Part shown: one piece after another, positions 15,601-23,569 of the stretch
How the letters are laid out: every line of letters starts with the position of its first letter
Numbering within the stretch: the first letter of the stretch is position 1
Assembly: GCA_002389385.1 (NCBI GenBank)
Contig: DGOK01000107.1
Coordinates: 35,613 to 73,369, forward strand
Source: Rhodospirillaceae bacterium UBA4468
GTDB taxonomy: Bacteria; Pseudomonadota; Alphaproteobacteria; Rhodospirillales; Casp-alpha2
Reading direction: 5' to 3'
DNA length: 37,757 nt
Position numbers and translations under genes: made by a program
The notes under the pieces: model-generated
Told to the model about the DNA's origin: nothing
Databases searched by the model: none
Seen by the model: only the letters and a program-made list of their open reading frames with translations

Positions 15601-15744
15601 ATCAAGTGTGGCACCATGAAAGCCCATGTCTGCCAGGGCATGCTTGGCACCAATACCAACGAGCTACGGCAAGCTCATGTACGCTACGCCAAAATCTATC
15701 AGCAAAACAGCGAGAAAACCGGTCATCAGAACGGGTTTCTTCAT
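12653..15744 (-). pseudogene. ydbH: YdbH-like AsmA/TamB-type lipid transport protein, disrupted
   Basis: The reading starts at ATG 15744 with a membrane anchor (MKKPVLMTGFLAVLLIDFGV) and continues as a very long beta-rich protein of about 1,030 codons, a little longer than E. coli YdbH (about 880). Three lesions break it: TAG at 15664-15666 (codon 27), a frameshift near 15394-15397 where the frame ending LGPLSVL meets the next frame at MNDEGEGKG, and TGA at 14609-14611. Across the TGA the same frame continues GWRVQPFAGINFD into the last 636 residues. The position directly before ynbE and ydbL, the length and the AsmA-like character support the identity. Restarted fragments could still be made, but not a membrane-anchored full-length bridge. 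A sequencing error at each site is an alternative. Confidence 0.82.
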
Positions 15745-15788
15745 ACGGTGACGCGCTCTCAATTAGGGATTAAAATGGCTCAAACGTG

Positions 15789-15816
15789 ATTAGATCATGC
15801 GTCTAAACATCGTCAA
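15789..15816 (-). promoter_or_regulatory. Likely promoter for the ydbH operon
   Basis: On the minus strand TTGACG (15811-15816) and TCTAAT (15789-15794) are 16 bases apart, about 45 bases before the ydbH start. Reasonable sigma70 match and the only candidate I see in this divergent region. Confidence 0.45.
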
Positions 15817-15916
15817 TTTCAATATGGTCACGCGAACGTTATCCATGGTCAAGTACAGGCCTATTTCGAATTATGGTACAGTGGCGTAAATTCGTTACTG
15901 ACTTTGGAGGATTCTA

Positions 15917-16486
15917 ATGATCGATAAAATGAATGACGTCGTCGAATATTGGTTTGGTACGACAGAAGATGGGGCACACGTCGAACCCCAAGTCTTTTGG
16001 TTTAAATCCACACCTGAGCTTGATGAAGAGATTCGGTTAAAATTCCTTGATCTTCACGACGAAGCTCTATCTGGCACTTTCGACGGCATGGTCCAAACCT
16101 CGAATGATTATTTGGCGATAATCATTTTGTTCGATCAATTGCCCCGCAACATGTTCCGAAACACATCTCGCGCTTTTGCCACAGATGAGAATGCGAGAAT
16201 TTGGACCCGTAAAGCGATTGAAAATGGCATAGACACGTCACAATCGTCAGTGCATCGCCAAAGCTTCTTTTATTTACCGCTGGAACATAGCGAAGATCTA
16301 AATGATCAGAATGAGAGTGTTCAATTATTTAAAACCCTCGGTTATGATAAATATACGAGATATGCTGTTGCGCACCGCGATGTCATTGCATCGTTTGGAC
16401 GTTTCACGCATAGGAACAAGATACTTGGTCGGGAATCGACACCCGAAGAAATAGAATATCTTAGCAAACCAGGCGCTAGATTTTAA
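15917..16486 (+). CDS. DUF924 family protein
   Basis: A 189-residue soluble protein. It opens with VVEYWFG and includes FWFKSTPELDEEIRLKF, YLAIIILFDQLPRNMFRNTSRAF, FFYLPLEHSEDLNDQ, YAVAHRDVIASFGRFTHRN and GRESTPEEIEYL. These are the recognisable signatures of DUF924, an all-helical, TPR-like family that is widespread in proteobacteria and has no settled function. The start is certain: GGAGG at 15906-15910 lies six bases before the ATG. It diverges from ydbH and is followed by a lipoprotein gene with a one-base TAATG overlap, which suggests co-transcription. Confidence 0.92.
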   Translation: MIDKMNDVVEYWFGTTEDGAHVEPQVFWFKSTPELDEEIRLKFLDLHDEALSGTFDGMVQTSNDYLAIIILFDQLPRNMFRNTSRAFATDENARIWTRKAIENGIDTSQSSVHRQSFFYLPLEHSEDLNDQNESVQLFKTLGYDKYTRYAVAHRDVIASFGRFTHRNKILGRESTPEEIEYLSKPGARF

Positions 16487-17289
16487 TGATGAGAAGAAAG
16501 CAGATAACAATGTCACAATTGGTTATCAAAAACACGCTCCTAAGCGTCATGGTCTTAGCTGTCACGAGCGCATGTGTCACAACGAAAGATCGAACGGGCA
16601 CTTTCCTTAAATTAAATGATGACCAAGGGAAGATCGAAACGAGTGCAGCCATGTATTCTGGCATTGAACCACTCCGCATCCAGTTTTCGGATACCCGCGA
16701 GATAGAAGAATATGCTCTATACCGTGGACCGAATGGCCAGTCAGAAATCTTGTTTGTAGAAACAACGCCTTTCAACGCACACAATACGGCGTTGGATTTT
16801 GACAAACTCATCGCAGTATCTGCAAATATGTGGCGGTTCAATCAAGGCCAGAACCTCGTGTTTGGTGAGAGTGTCTCGGTCAAAACTGAAATCACTATGT
16901 TCTGGGCACAACCTTATAAACAATCAGCTAGCGGACGACACTGTGTTGGCTTTTCGAGTCAATGGGATACCTGTGACGAAGACCCCCAGTTTCGCCCCAG
17001 CAAGATTATGTTTGGCTATCACTGTTCTCCCAAGGGCCAGTCATTCAGCGCCAAAGATGGCATAGATTTCGTGAAATCAATTGATATCCGAGGCATTTCT
17101 GTCCCTGGCAACATTAGATCCGCTTACGATTTGCAAAAAAATGGCGCGCCCACCCCTACGCGTGAGCTCCAGATTTCTAACCTGGTACTTGCTCAAGATG
17201 GCGGCGGCGGAGTTGTAGGATTACCCGACTTTCCACTTCTCATCGCACGAACTTTCAATGATTTTGACGGGCCATGTACTGGATGTTGA
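16486..17289 (+). CDS. Predicted lipoprotein of unknown function
   Basis: A 267-residue protein with a lipoprotein signal: a basic start (MMRRK), a hydrophobic stretch and a V-T-S-A-C lipobox, so cysteine 30 would be lipidated. I do not recognise the mature domain. It has aromatic and polar beta-like segments (SDTREIEEYALYRGPNG, VKTEITMFWAQPY). Five further cysteines in RHCVGFSS, DTCDED, YHCSPKG and the ending GPCTGC are compatible with disulfides or metal binding. The ATG at 16486 overlaps the DUF924 stop (TAATG); another ATG at 16510 gives a shorter signal peptide and is possible. It converges with the DUF2141 gene 14 bases away. Confidence 0.75.
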   Translation: MMRRKQITMSQLVIKNTLLSVMVLAVTSACVTTKDRTGTFLKLNDDQGKIETSAAMYSGIEPLRIQFSDTREIEEYALYRGPNGQSEILFVETTPFNAHNTALDFDKLIAVSANMWRFNQGQNLVFGESVSVKTEITMFWAQPYKQSASGRHCVGFSSQWDTCDEDPQFRPSKIMFGYHCSPKGQSFSAKDGIDFVKSIDIRGISVPGNIRSAYDLQKNGAPTPTRELQISNLVLAQDGGGGVVGLPDFPLLIARTFNDFDGPCTGC

Positions 17290-17302
17290 TGGCTTTTATG
17301 CT

Positions 17303-17728
17303 TTAGTCATTTGGGCGAATTGTAATTTTGGTTTTCGGCTCAAGAAGCTCAAAGGCTGCATCGTCAAAAGATGGCGGTCCAAAAAACACGCGTGCATCAT
17401 TAGAAAATCCATAGTCCTCAAGCGGTATGCCAAAAATTCCCTGATCAAAATCATGGTTTCCATTGGCATCATGATAGACAGCGATAGCGTGCCGTCCTGG
17501 ATTTAAATTCTTAAAGATCATCACAGCTCGATTTTCACTAATCGGGACATGCGTTTCAGTGATCATACCATCAGAGTCTGGGAACAGTTCTGATGTATCG
17601 TACACAGCAATATGCACATCACCTTCATTGCTGGATAATCCAATGACTTCAACCTCGAGGTCTGCAGCTATTCCAACGCCTGTTGTCAGGAAGATAATAG
17701 AGAATACCGTAAGGGCGATCCGTCTCAT
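17303..17728 (-). CDS. Exported DUF2141 domain protein
   Basis: A 141-residue protein with an N-terminal signal peptide (MRRIALTVFSIIFLTTGVGI, cleavage likely after AA before DLEVEV). The mature part matches DUF2141, a small beta-sandwich: VIGLSSNEGDVHIAVYD, then FKNLNPGRHAIAVYHDANGN, then FDQGIFGIPLEDYGFSNDA, and FGPPSFDDAAFEL. The family is exported and of unknown function. I use the ATG at 17728 because it gives a clean signal peptide; a TTG at 17743 would add five residues and overlap the upstream small gene by four bases. No strong ribosome binding site is visible for either start. Confidence 0.9.
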   Translation of the reverse strand: MRRIALTVFSIIFLTTGVGIAADLEVEVIGLSSNEGDVHIAVYDTSELFPDSDGMITETHVPISENRAVMIFKNLNPGRHAIAVYHDANGNHDFDQGIFGIPLEDYGFSNDARVFFGPPSFDDAAFELLEPKTKITIRPND

Positions 17729-17739
17729 GACGGCATCAA

Positions 17740-17970
17740 TCAAATACGAATATTAAGGTAATAGCCTCTGGGTGCACCTTGCTCTAGTGGCGTACCTTGA
17801 TTGAGCAATCCATGTAGGCGCTTCAACCCTGCTTGCTCTTGCGGAGACTGGTTTTGCTCAAGGAATTGGGCGCGCGCTTGAACTTCGCGACCTTCCTCAG
17901 ATTGATAGCGTGTTCGGGACGGCTTTGCCGCCTCCACCTTGCTACCTGCTATGTTAATTGCATCCGTCAT
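17740..17970 (-). CDS. Small hypothetical protein
   Basis: A 76-residue soluble protein rich in Gln, Glu and Arg. It is without signal or membrane segment, and ends in LNQGTPLEQGAPRGYYLNIRI. The ending P-R-G-Y-Y-L-N-I-R resembles short proteins of unknown function in related bacteria, which is why I keep it. It precedes the DUF2141 gene by about 11 bases and follows the Nudix gene by 65 bases. No strong ribosome binding site is seen. Confidence 0.6.
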   Translation of the reverse strand: MTDAINIAGSKVEAAKPSRTRYQSEEGREVQARAQFLEQNQSPQEQAGLKRLHGLLNQGTPLEQGAPRGYYLNIRI

Positions 17971-17996
17971 AAAAAGAACGTAGCGGCTAAATGGTT

Positions 17997-18019
17997 AACG
18001 GTTGATGAATCAACGCGTT
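17997..18019. repeat. Ten-base-pair hairpin downstream of the Nudix gene
   Basis: AACGGTTGAT at 17997-18006 pairs with ATCAAC-(G)-CGTT at 18009-18019 with one bulged G and a two-base turn. It lies 17 bases after the Nudix stop. There is no U tract, so transcription termination is unproven. Confidence 0.4.
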
Positions 18020-18035
18020 CAACAATGTGGATAAC

Positions 18036-18548
18036 TCATCGGACGTGATTAAATATTTCAAACTTTGGGTGCACGCCTTCACGGAAACTGTTCAACGCCC
18101 ACGTTACGCTTGGAAATGCCAGTTCATCCCAAGGTATTTCATCCCACGAGAATAAATCCGCTTCGAGGCTTTCTATGCCCGGTGCAAGTTCAGCATTTTG
18201 CATTTCCGCATGATAGACCATGTATATCTGGGAAATTCGTGGGATTTCGAACATGCCCAAAAAGGCCTTTATATCCACGTGAGCCCCAGACTCCTCTAAC
18301 ACTTCCCGCACAGCCCCTTCGCTTACCGCCTCACCCAGCTCCAAATAACCAGCGGGCATCGTCCAATAGCCAATGCGCGGTTCGATTGCCCGTTTGCACA
18401 AAAGAATTTTATCTTCCCAAGTACACACGGCACCCGCCACGATACGTGGATTGTCATAGTGTACAAACCCACAGTCAGTGCAAACCATGCGCTCACGGTC
18501 GTCACCATCTGGAATTTTGCGAACGATCGGTCCTTTTGGTGGTGTCAT
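18036..18548 (-). CDS. Nudix hydrolase with N-terminal cysteine knuckle
   Basis: A 170-residue Nudix protein that would hydrolyse a nucleoside diphosphate linked to another group; the substrate cannot be told from sequence. The Nudix box GX5EX7REUXEEXGU is complete (GYLELGEAVSEGAVREVLEESG). Before it sits CTDCGFVHYDNPRIV, half of the zinc-ribbon-like start found in NADH pyrophosphatase-type Nudix proteins, with only one C-x2-C pair. I chose the ATG at 18548; TTG codons at 18554 and 18551 precede it. It diverges from the chemoreceptor-like gene. Confidence 0.93.
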   Translation of the reverse strand: MTPPKGPIVRKIPDGDDRERMVCTDCGFVHYDNPRIVAGAVCTWEDKILLCKRAIEPRIGYWTMPAGYLELGEAVSEGAVREVLEESGAHVDIKAFLGMFEIPRISQIYMVYHAEMQNAELAPGIESLEADLFSWDEIPWDELAFPSVTWALNSFREGVHPKFEIFNHVR

Positions 18549-18612
18549 CAACAAGCCTAACCTATTTCATTCAATTAATTGTGTCAGGAACGTATATGCA
18601 CTGCAAATGCGG

Positions 18613-18640
18613 CTGCAAACCTGATAACAAGTGCTATAAT
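18613..18640 (+). promoter_or_regulatory. Extended -10 promoter for the chemoreceptor-like gene
   Basis: TGCTATAAT at 18632-18640 is a perfect extended -10. CTGCAA at 18613-18618 is a moderate -35 at 16 bases. Transcription near 18647 would leave a leader of about 19 bases carrying GAGGA (18656-18660), which fits a start codon at 18666. Confidence 0.6.
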
Positions 18641-18665
18641 CTGTATGAACAACTTGAGGATGCCA

Positions 18666-20648
18666 ATGGCAATCCACGCACAACGCCATGAAGATGCCGA
18701 ATTTGACCTGTCTCCCGTAGGGGCTCGTGACCGGACTTTCTTGGGTGGACTTAGTCTAAGTGCACGGTCATGGCTATTTTTCCTAGCTTGCATCATCGCT
18801 GCTGCCGCACTTGGCGGCTTATATCATCACGTTGATCAGCGCCTTGATGATGCCATGCAGCAGATGCAGCGAGCATCACGTATCGACGAGCTCGCCAATG
18901 CTGTTGAGCGTGGCACCTACAGCTTGCAAGCACGACAACAAAAATTCCTGCTCACACGAGATACAACGATCGCCGACGGGTTTTCAGCCGATCTGACGGA
19001 CACATCATCTGCCCTGGATGAATTGTTTTCTTATCCAGATGCTCAACCTCTCGCGCAACATGTAACAACCATTCGTGATGGCCTGGTACAATACGACCAG
19101 CAATTCCAAGCATTTCTGACTGCCGAACGTGAAATTGGCCTTCAGACAGAAACAGGGTTGAGTGCACAACTTCAGCATACATCCGCTGCATTACGTGCAG
19201 CGTTTCGAGGTACTGGAAATGCGAACTTAATCAATCAAGTCGAGCGCATCGATCAACAAGGTGAAGAGACGGTTCTATCGGGATCGAAAAAAGGCGTTGA
19301 GGAAATCCGCAAACGCTATGATGCACTCACTGCATTTGTGAATGTTGTCGAAATCTCCGCAGAAAAAAAATCAGAACTTGATGCGTTATTGAAAATGCAC
19401 GAAACGCAAATGTTGTCGATTATTAACGCGCGGTTTGAGCTTTCAGGACAGACGCGCAACTTTGAAGAATTATTTGATTATTTTGTCCCAAGCCTGACGG
19501 GCCTTGCTGGATTTGCAGAACGGCTTCGTATTCAGGCGTCAGCAGAAGTTCGCAATATGCAGTTATTTGCGCGCTATACAATCCTCGGCGGGTCAATGGC
19601 GATTATCCTGTGGTTACTATTTTTTGGTCTATTGCTGATCAAAAGCCTCAGTAGCCCGGCACGTCAGATTGCCAGTGCTGTCGAACGAATTGCTCGTGGC
19701 TCAAACCACGTCACGGTGCCTGCGCAAGGGAACAAAGATGATTTCGGCCGAATTGCCCGCATGCTTGATGGCTGGGCAGATACAATCATCGAAGCAGATC
19801 AGCTACGTACAGATCTAGAGCGAACACGTGATCGAATGGACCAATCTGTACTCGATGCTGAGGCAGCGGCTGAACGCGCCGCGAATGCTGAAAGCCGAGC
19901 GATCCGCGCCGAAGAGGATGCTGAAACAGCTAAGCGAGACGCGATCAATTCAATTTCGGCGCCAGAACCAAAGGTTAGCCCCGAACCTTTGACCGCAGAG
20001 CCAGCGCCTCAAATTACTGCAGCTCGTGTGATGCCAGAACGCCGCCCTCGACCGAGCGCCTTCGAACATTATGATGATACATCACTTGACGTAAAAAGTG
20101 GCCCAATCTCAACCGTTTCACAGCAATTACAAAACTTCACACAGTATGTCACTGCTGCTGCCAACGATGTCGAACGAACTGAAGCTTTAATTAAAGGCAT
20201 CGATCAAATGACACAGCTCGTTGATGACATCGGATCACTCGTTATAACAATTCGTGACCAAAGCAATCTTTTAGCATTCCGCTCACCCGCAAAAGATGCG
20301 TCACAAGGGGTAGATGAAAATCTCATTCCATTTGCTGATGACGGTCGCGGCAATGAAGCTGAGCGCGTCTATGCACAACGTTTTGATCAGCTTCGAGAAG
20401 CAACGGATCGCACAGAACGCACCGCTATTCGGATACAGAAAACACTTGAGCATATAAGCGAAATCGCCCGCGAAATCGCTGAGACCGCATCACATCAAGC
20501 ACTGGATGCCACTAATCGATTGTTGTCCCAATCAGAATATTTGCAAAATATGCTGGACGATATTTTGAGCCGCGTGCACCCAGCAAAACCAGGCGCACTA
20601 TCAGTTCAACGTCCACAAAAGCGTTCTAACGACGACCCGTTCGCTTAA
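18666..20648 (+). CDS. Chemoreceptor-like HAMP membrane protein without the conserved signalling tip
   Basis: A 660-residue protein. Membrane segments at about 35-54 and 304-327 enclose a helical periplasmic sensor of about 250 residues. A HAMP-like stretch follows (SLSSPARQIASAVERIARG and FGRIARMLDGWADTI), then an Ala/Glu/Arg coiled coil (380-428), a Pro-rich linker (430-465) and a helical domain (480-645). The last resembles a methyl-accepting signalling domain in IGSLVITIRDQSNLLAF and in its C-terminal heptads, but the hairpin tip (E-A-A-R-A-G-E-x-G-R-G-F-A-V-V-A) is absent. I use ATG 18666 because GAGGA lies five bases before it; an upstream ATG at 18579 is unlikely. The stop is one base from the pgk stop. 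Coupling to CheA/CheW looks doubtful. Confidence 0.8.
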   Translation: MAIHAQRHEDAEFDLSPVGARDRTFLGGLSLSARSWLFFLACIIAAAALGGLYHHVDQRLDDAMQQMQRASRIDELANAVERGTYSLQARQQKFLLTRDTTIADGFSADLTDTSSALDELFSYPDAQPLAQHVTTIRDGLVQYDQQFQAFLTAEREIGLQTETGLSAQLQHTSAALRAAFRGTGNANLINQVERIDQQGEETVLSGSKKGVEEIRKRYDALTAFVNVVEISAEKKSELDALLKMHETQMLSIINARFELSGQTRNFEELFDYFVPSLTGLAGFAERLRIQASAEVRNMQLFARYTILGGSMAIILWLLFFGLLLIKSLSSPARQIASAVERIARGSNHVTVPAQGNKDDFGRIARMLDGWADTIIEADQLRTDLERTRDRMDQSVLDAEAAAERAANAESRAIRAEEDAETAKRDAINSISAPEPKVSPEPLTAEPAPQITAARVMPERRPRPSAFEHYDDTSLDVKSGPISTVSQQLQNFTQYVTAAANDVERTEALIKGIDQMTQLVDDIGSLVITIRDQSNLLAFRSPAKDASQGVDENLIPFADDGRGNEAERVYAQRFDQLREATDRTERTAIRIQKTLEHISEIAREIAETASHQALDATNRLLSQSEYLQNMLDDILSRVHPAKPGALSVQRPQKRSNDDPFA

Positions 20649-20649
20649 A

Positions 20650-21843
20650 TTACTCGGTTATAATAACGGCAACGCCTGGCAATGTTTTGCCTTCAATCCA
20701 CTCTAAGAATGCACCACCTGCTGAAGATACATACGAGAACCCATCTTTAGCACCTGCATTTACCAATGCAGAAATAGTATCACCACCCCCTGCAACTGAG
20801 AGTAGCTGGCCAGCGCGGGTCAACTCTGCAACGCTTTTTGCGACAGCATTTGTGCCACCGTCAAAAGGCGATACTTCAAACGCACCCAATGGCCCGTTCC
20901 ACAAAACGGTTCTTGCTGACTTCAATCTGAGTTGCAGGTCAGCAATACTTTTAGGCCCGATATCTAAAATCATCATATCACTCGGCACATCGTTTAACCC
21001 AACGGTTTCAGAACGCGCCCCTTCTGCAAAAGTATCCGCCACAACGACATCCAGTGGCAGTACAATCTCACATCCTGATTTCGCTGCAATTTCGACAATG
21101 GCACGTGCGTCATCTGCCATCTCTTTTTCACATAATGACTTCCCGATATCGACACCGTTGGCATAAAGGAATGTATTTGCCATACCTCCACCGATGACAA
21201 TCTGGTCGACCTTCTCGGTCAGGTGACCAAGAACAGCCATTTTCGTTGAAACCTTGGCGCCGCCGACAACAGCAATCACCGGGTGTTGAGGCGTTTCCAA
21301 AGCCCCTGACAGCGCTTTGATCTCAGTTTGCATCAATCGCCCCGCAACGGATGGAAGGATATGCGCAACACCCTCTGTTGACGCATGTGCACGATGTGCC
21401 GTTGAGAATGCATCACTGACAAAAATATCGCCGTTCGCTGCAAGATCAGCAGCAAAAGTATCAAGGTTCTTTTCCTCGCCCGGATGGAAGCGAACATTCT
21501 GAAGTACGATAAAACTTCCCCAAGCCGCAGCATCAATCGTTTGCTTAGCAACATCACCTATACAGTCGTCAGCAAAGGCAACAGATTTGCCTGAAATCTC
21601 AGCCAGTGCATCAGCAATTGGTTTGAGACTAAGATCAGCAACAACCTCACCTTTTGGTCGACCAAAATGTGATAAGATCACAACCTTAGCACCCTTGGAT
21701 GAGAGCTCCTCCAACGTTTCCATTGCACGGTCAATCCGTGTTGTATCCGTGATTTTGCCATCTCGCATCGGCACGTTGAAATCAACGCGCACCAGAACGC
21801 GTTTGTTTGCTACATCAACATCATCCAAAGTTTTTAGGCGCAT
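20650..21843 (-). CDS. pgk: Phosphoglycerate kinase
   Basis: Pgk transfers phosphate between 1,3-bisphosphoglycerate and ADP in glycolysis and gluconeogenesis. All key motifs are seen: RVDFNVPM, SHFGRPKG, FVSDAFSTAHRAHAS, VGGAKVSTKM, IGGGMANTFL, LPLDVVVAD, LWNGPLGAFE and the nucleotide loop AGGGDTISAL. The 397-residue length is standard. ATG 21843 has GAGGA five bases upstream; a TTG at 21855 is not needed. A promoter lies about 45 bases upstream. The gene follows ccmI by 77 bases and is not next to gap or fba here. Its end faces the chemoreceptor-like gene with a single base between the stops. Confidence 0.98.
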   Translation of the reverse strand: MRLKTLDDVDVANKRVLVRVDFNVPMRDGKITDTTRIDRAMETLEELSSKGAKVVILSHFGRPKGEVVADLSLKPIADALAEISGKSVAFADDCIGDVAKQTIDAAAWGSFIVLQNVRFHPGEEKNLDTFAADLAANGDIFVSDAFSTAHRAHASTEGVAHILPSVAGRLMQTEIKALSGALETPQHPVIAVVGGAKVSTKMAVLGHLTEKVDQIVIGGGMANTFLYANGVDIGKSLCEKEMADDARAIVEIAAKSGCEIVLPLDVVVADTFAEGARSETVGLNDVPSDMMILDIGPKSIADLQLRLKSARTVLWNGPLGAFEVSPFDGGTNAVAKSVAELTRAGQLLSVAGGGDTISALVNAGAKDGFSYVSSAGGAFLEWIEGKTLPGVAVIITE

Positions 21844-21882
21844 CGGTTTCCTCAATGTTTACTGAAATGGTTCTTTGATTGG

Positions 21883-21911
21883 CTTATAGCGAAGGCTAAG
21901 CATAGGAGCAA
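21883..21911 (-). promoter_or_regulatory. Likely pgk promoter
   Basis: On the minus strand TTGCTC (21906-21911) and TATAAG (21883-21888) are 17 bases apart, ahead of the GAGGA and ATG of pgk. The -10 is good, the -35 moderate; it would let pgk be expressed independently of the ccm operon. Confidence 0.5.
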
Positions 21912-21920
21912 CGAATGGCA

Positions 21921-23090
21921 TTAGTTGGCAGGTAAGGCCTCAAGACGTGCTTTCGCAGCCTGTTCTTTTTCAGTATCCCCAAGAACTTCATATGCACGGA
22001 TCAAGCGTTCCCAACCCGTTCGATCATTGGGATTTTCTTCTAGTTTCTCGGCAAGCCGATTAACCATTGATTGAATGAATGCCATCCGGTCTTCAGCCGA
22101 CATTTCGCCCGCCGCCTTCATTTGTTCTTGTGTCGGGCCAGGTGCGGCTGGCGATGATGATGCAGAAGAGTTTTCTGGGAGCGATGACTTCATACCCAGT
22201 GCAATATTTTTTGCTGTTTCACTCGGCTTTAAGTCAGCAGCATCAAATCCACCTTGTTCGGCCGCGCGGGCAATTTGCTCACGGACAGCATCTGAGAACA
22301 ATGCATTTTCCGGCACGATTGCCAACAAATCTGTCCAGATTTGAGCAGCACCCTCAAGGTCGTCTCCCATCGCTTTGTCCAGCCCTATATAGAACCAGGG
22401 TTTGGGAAGCGTCGGATCTTTCTCTCGGGCTTCGATAAAGTCAGCGAATATTTCAGTTGTGAACTCGCCACTTCTTGCCATGAGCCGCGCCTCAGCCCAA
22501 TCAGCTAAGACTTCAGGATGACGATTAGAAAGTGGGACCGCTTTTTGAAATGCAGCGGCAGCTTTTCTGGGATCCCCGATTGTTGCATATGTTCGACCCA
22601 ACAATACCCATCCACGCCGATCGTCTGGATTCTCAAGCAGACGCTCTTCCAGACTCCGCGCGAGTTCTGCCATTGGTGCCTGGCCCGTATCTTCGTTTGC
22701 GGTTTGAATATCGGTGCGTTCAGCCAATGGGAAATTAGGAATCTCTGGCGAACCCGTTTCATTGTAAAAAGCAAAGGCGAGGACAGGGACAGTGACGGCC
22801 GTCATGATAATTGGCAAACTACCGCCTTTAGATCTCTTAGGTATTAATCTCGATGCTTCTTCATCTGCAGCAAGTAATCTGCGTTGAATTTCAAGTCTGG
22901 CCGCAGCCAATTCAGATTGGCCAATACGGCCATCAGCAGCATCTTTTTCAAGTTCAACCAGCTGATCTTTATACACATTAATATCGTATTCAGCGCGGCT
23001 TACACTCGAGCGTGCGCCGGAAAGCAAGGGGAGCAACAAAACCAGAAAAATAGCCAGAGCCAGTAGACCTGCAAACAACCAAAACATCAT
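21921..23090 (-). CDS. ccmI: Cytochrome c maturation protein CcmI (CycH)
   Basis: CcmI presents apocytochrome c to the haem ligation complex. The 389-residue protein has two N-terminal membrane helices (3-25 and about 98-115) around a cytoplasmic loop (RAEYDINVYKDQLVELEKD, GRIGQSELAAARLEIQRRLL). A periplasmic TPR region follows: DDRRGWVLLGRTYATIGDPRKAAAAFQKAV split across repeats, and LPKPWFYIGLDKAMGDDLEGAAQ in the next. A last repeat-like helix pair forms the C-terminus. The start overlaps the ccmH stop by four bases. It ends the ccmA-I series. Confidence 0.94.
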   Translation of the reverse strand: MMFWLFAGLLALAIFLVLLLPLLSGARSSVSRAEYDINVYKDQLVELEKDAADGRIGQSELAAARLEIQRRLLAADEEASRLIPKRSKGGSLPIIMTAVTVPVLAFAFYNETGSPEIPNFPLAERTDIQTANEDTGQAPMAELARSLEERLLENPDDRRGWVLLGRTYATIGDPRKAAAAFQKAVPLSNRHPEVLADWAEARLMARSGEFTTEIFADFIEAREKDPTLPKPWFYIGLDKAMGDDLEGAAQIWTDLLAIVPENALFSDAVREQIARAAEQGGFDAADLKPSETAKNIALGMKSSLPENSSASSSPAAPGPTQEQMKAAGEMSAEDRMAFIQSMVNRLAEKLEENPNDRTGWERLIRAYEVLGDTEKEQAAKARLEALPAN

Positions 23091-23569
23091 GGTTTATCCT
23101 CTTCCATGAGTTTCTTCAGACGTGTCGCTTCTTTTTCATTTAACGAATTCACTGTCACATTACCTTCTGAGACAGACGCATGGCGCCGCCGATAAAATAG
23201 CCAAATCACACCTATACCAAACATCAAGATGACCCAAGGACCAAACCAAAGGGCATATGTTTTGAGCTTAAATGGTGGGTTAAGAAGCACGAAGTCACCG
23301 TACCGAGACACGACATAATCAATGACTTCTTCATTACTATCGCCTTGCGTAATCCGTTCACGTACAAGAACACGTAGATCGCGGGCAAGATCAGCATCAG
23401 AATCATCAATCGATTGATTTTGGCAGACGAGGCATCGCAATTCTTTACCCACGACACGTGCACGTGCTTCTAACGCCGGGTCTTCGAGTATCTCATCCGG
23501 ATTAACAGCATGCGCCGGGCTCATCATGGTTATGGAAATCAAAGCGATTGCGAGAACACGATAAATCAT
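23087..23569 (-). CDS. ccmH: Cytochrome c maturation protein CcmH
   Basis: CcmH keeps the apocytochrome CXXCH cysteines reduced for haem attachment. A signal peptide (cleaved after AHA, residue 21) is followed by the redox motif LRCLVCQNQSIDDSDADLAR with C46 and C49. RVLVRERITQGDSNEEV and YGDFVLLNPPF come next, then one C-terminal membrane helix near 110-127 and a charged cytoplasmic tail. Its 160 residues are standard for the short CcmH. Start and stop overlap the neighbouring ccmG and ccmI genes by four bases each. Confidence 0.97.
   Translation of the reverse strand: MIYRVLAIALISITMMSPAHAVNPDEILEDPALEARARVVGKELRCLVCQNQSIDDSDADLARDLRVLVRERITQGDSNEEVIDYVVSRYGDFVLLNPPFKLKTYALWFGPWVILMFGIGVIWLFYRRRHASVSEGNVTVNSLNEKEATRLKKLMEEDKP

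Noticed and set aside
14609..15666. Stop-codon recoding (selenocysteine or pyrrolysine) in ydbH
   Set aside because: One TAG, one TGA and a frameshift occur in the same gene, with no insertion element seen and no redox context; ordinary decay is simpler.
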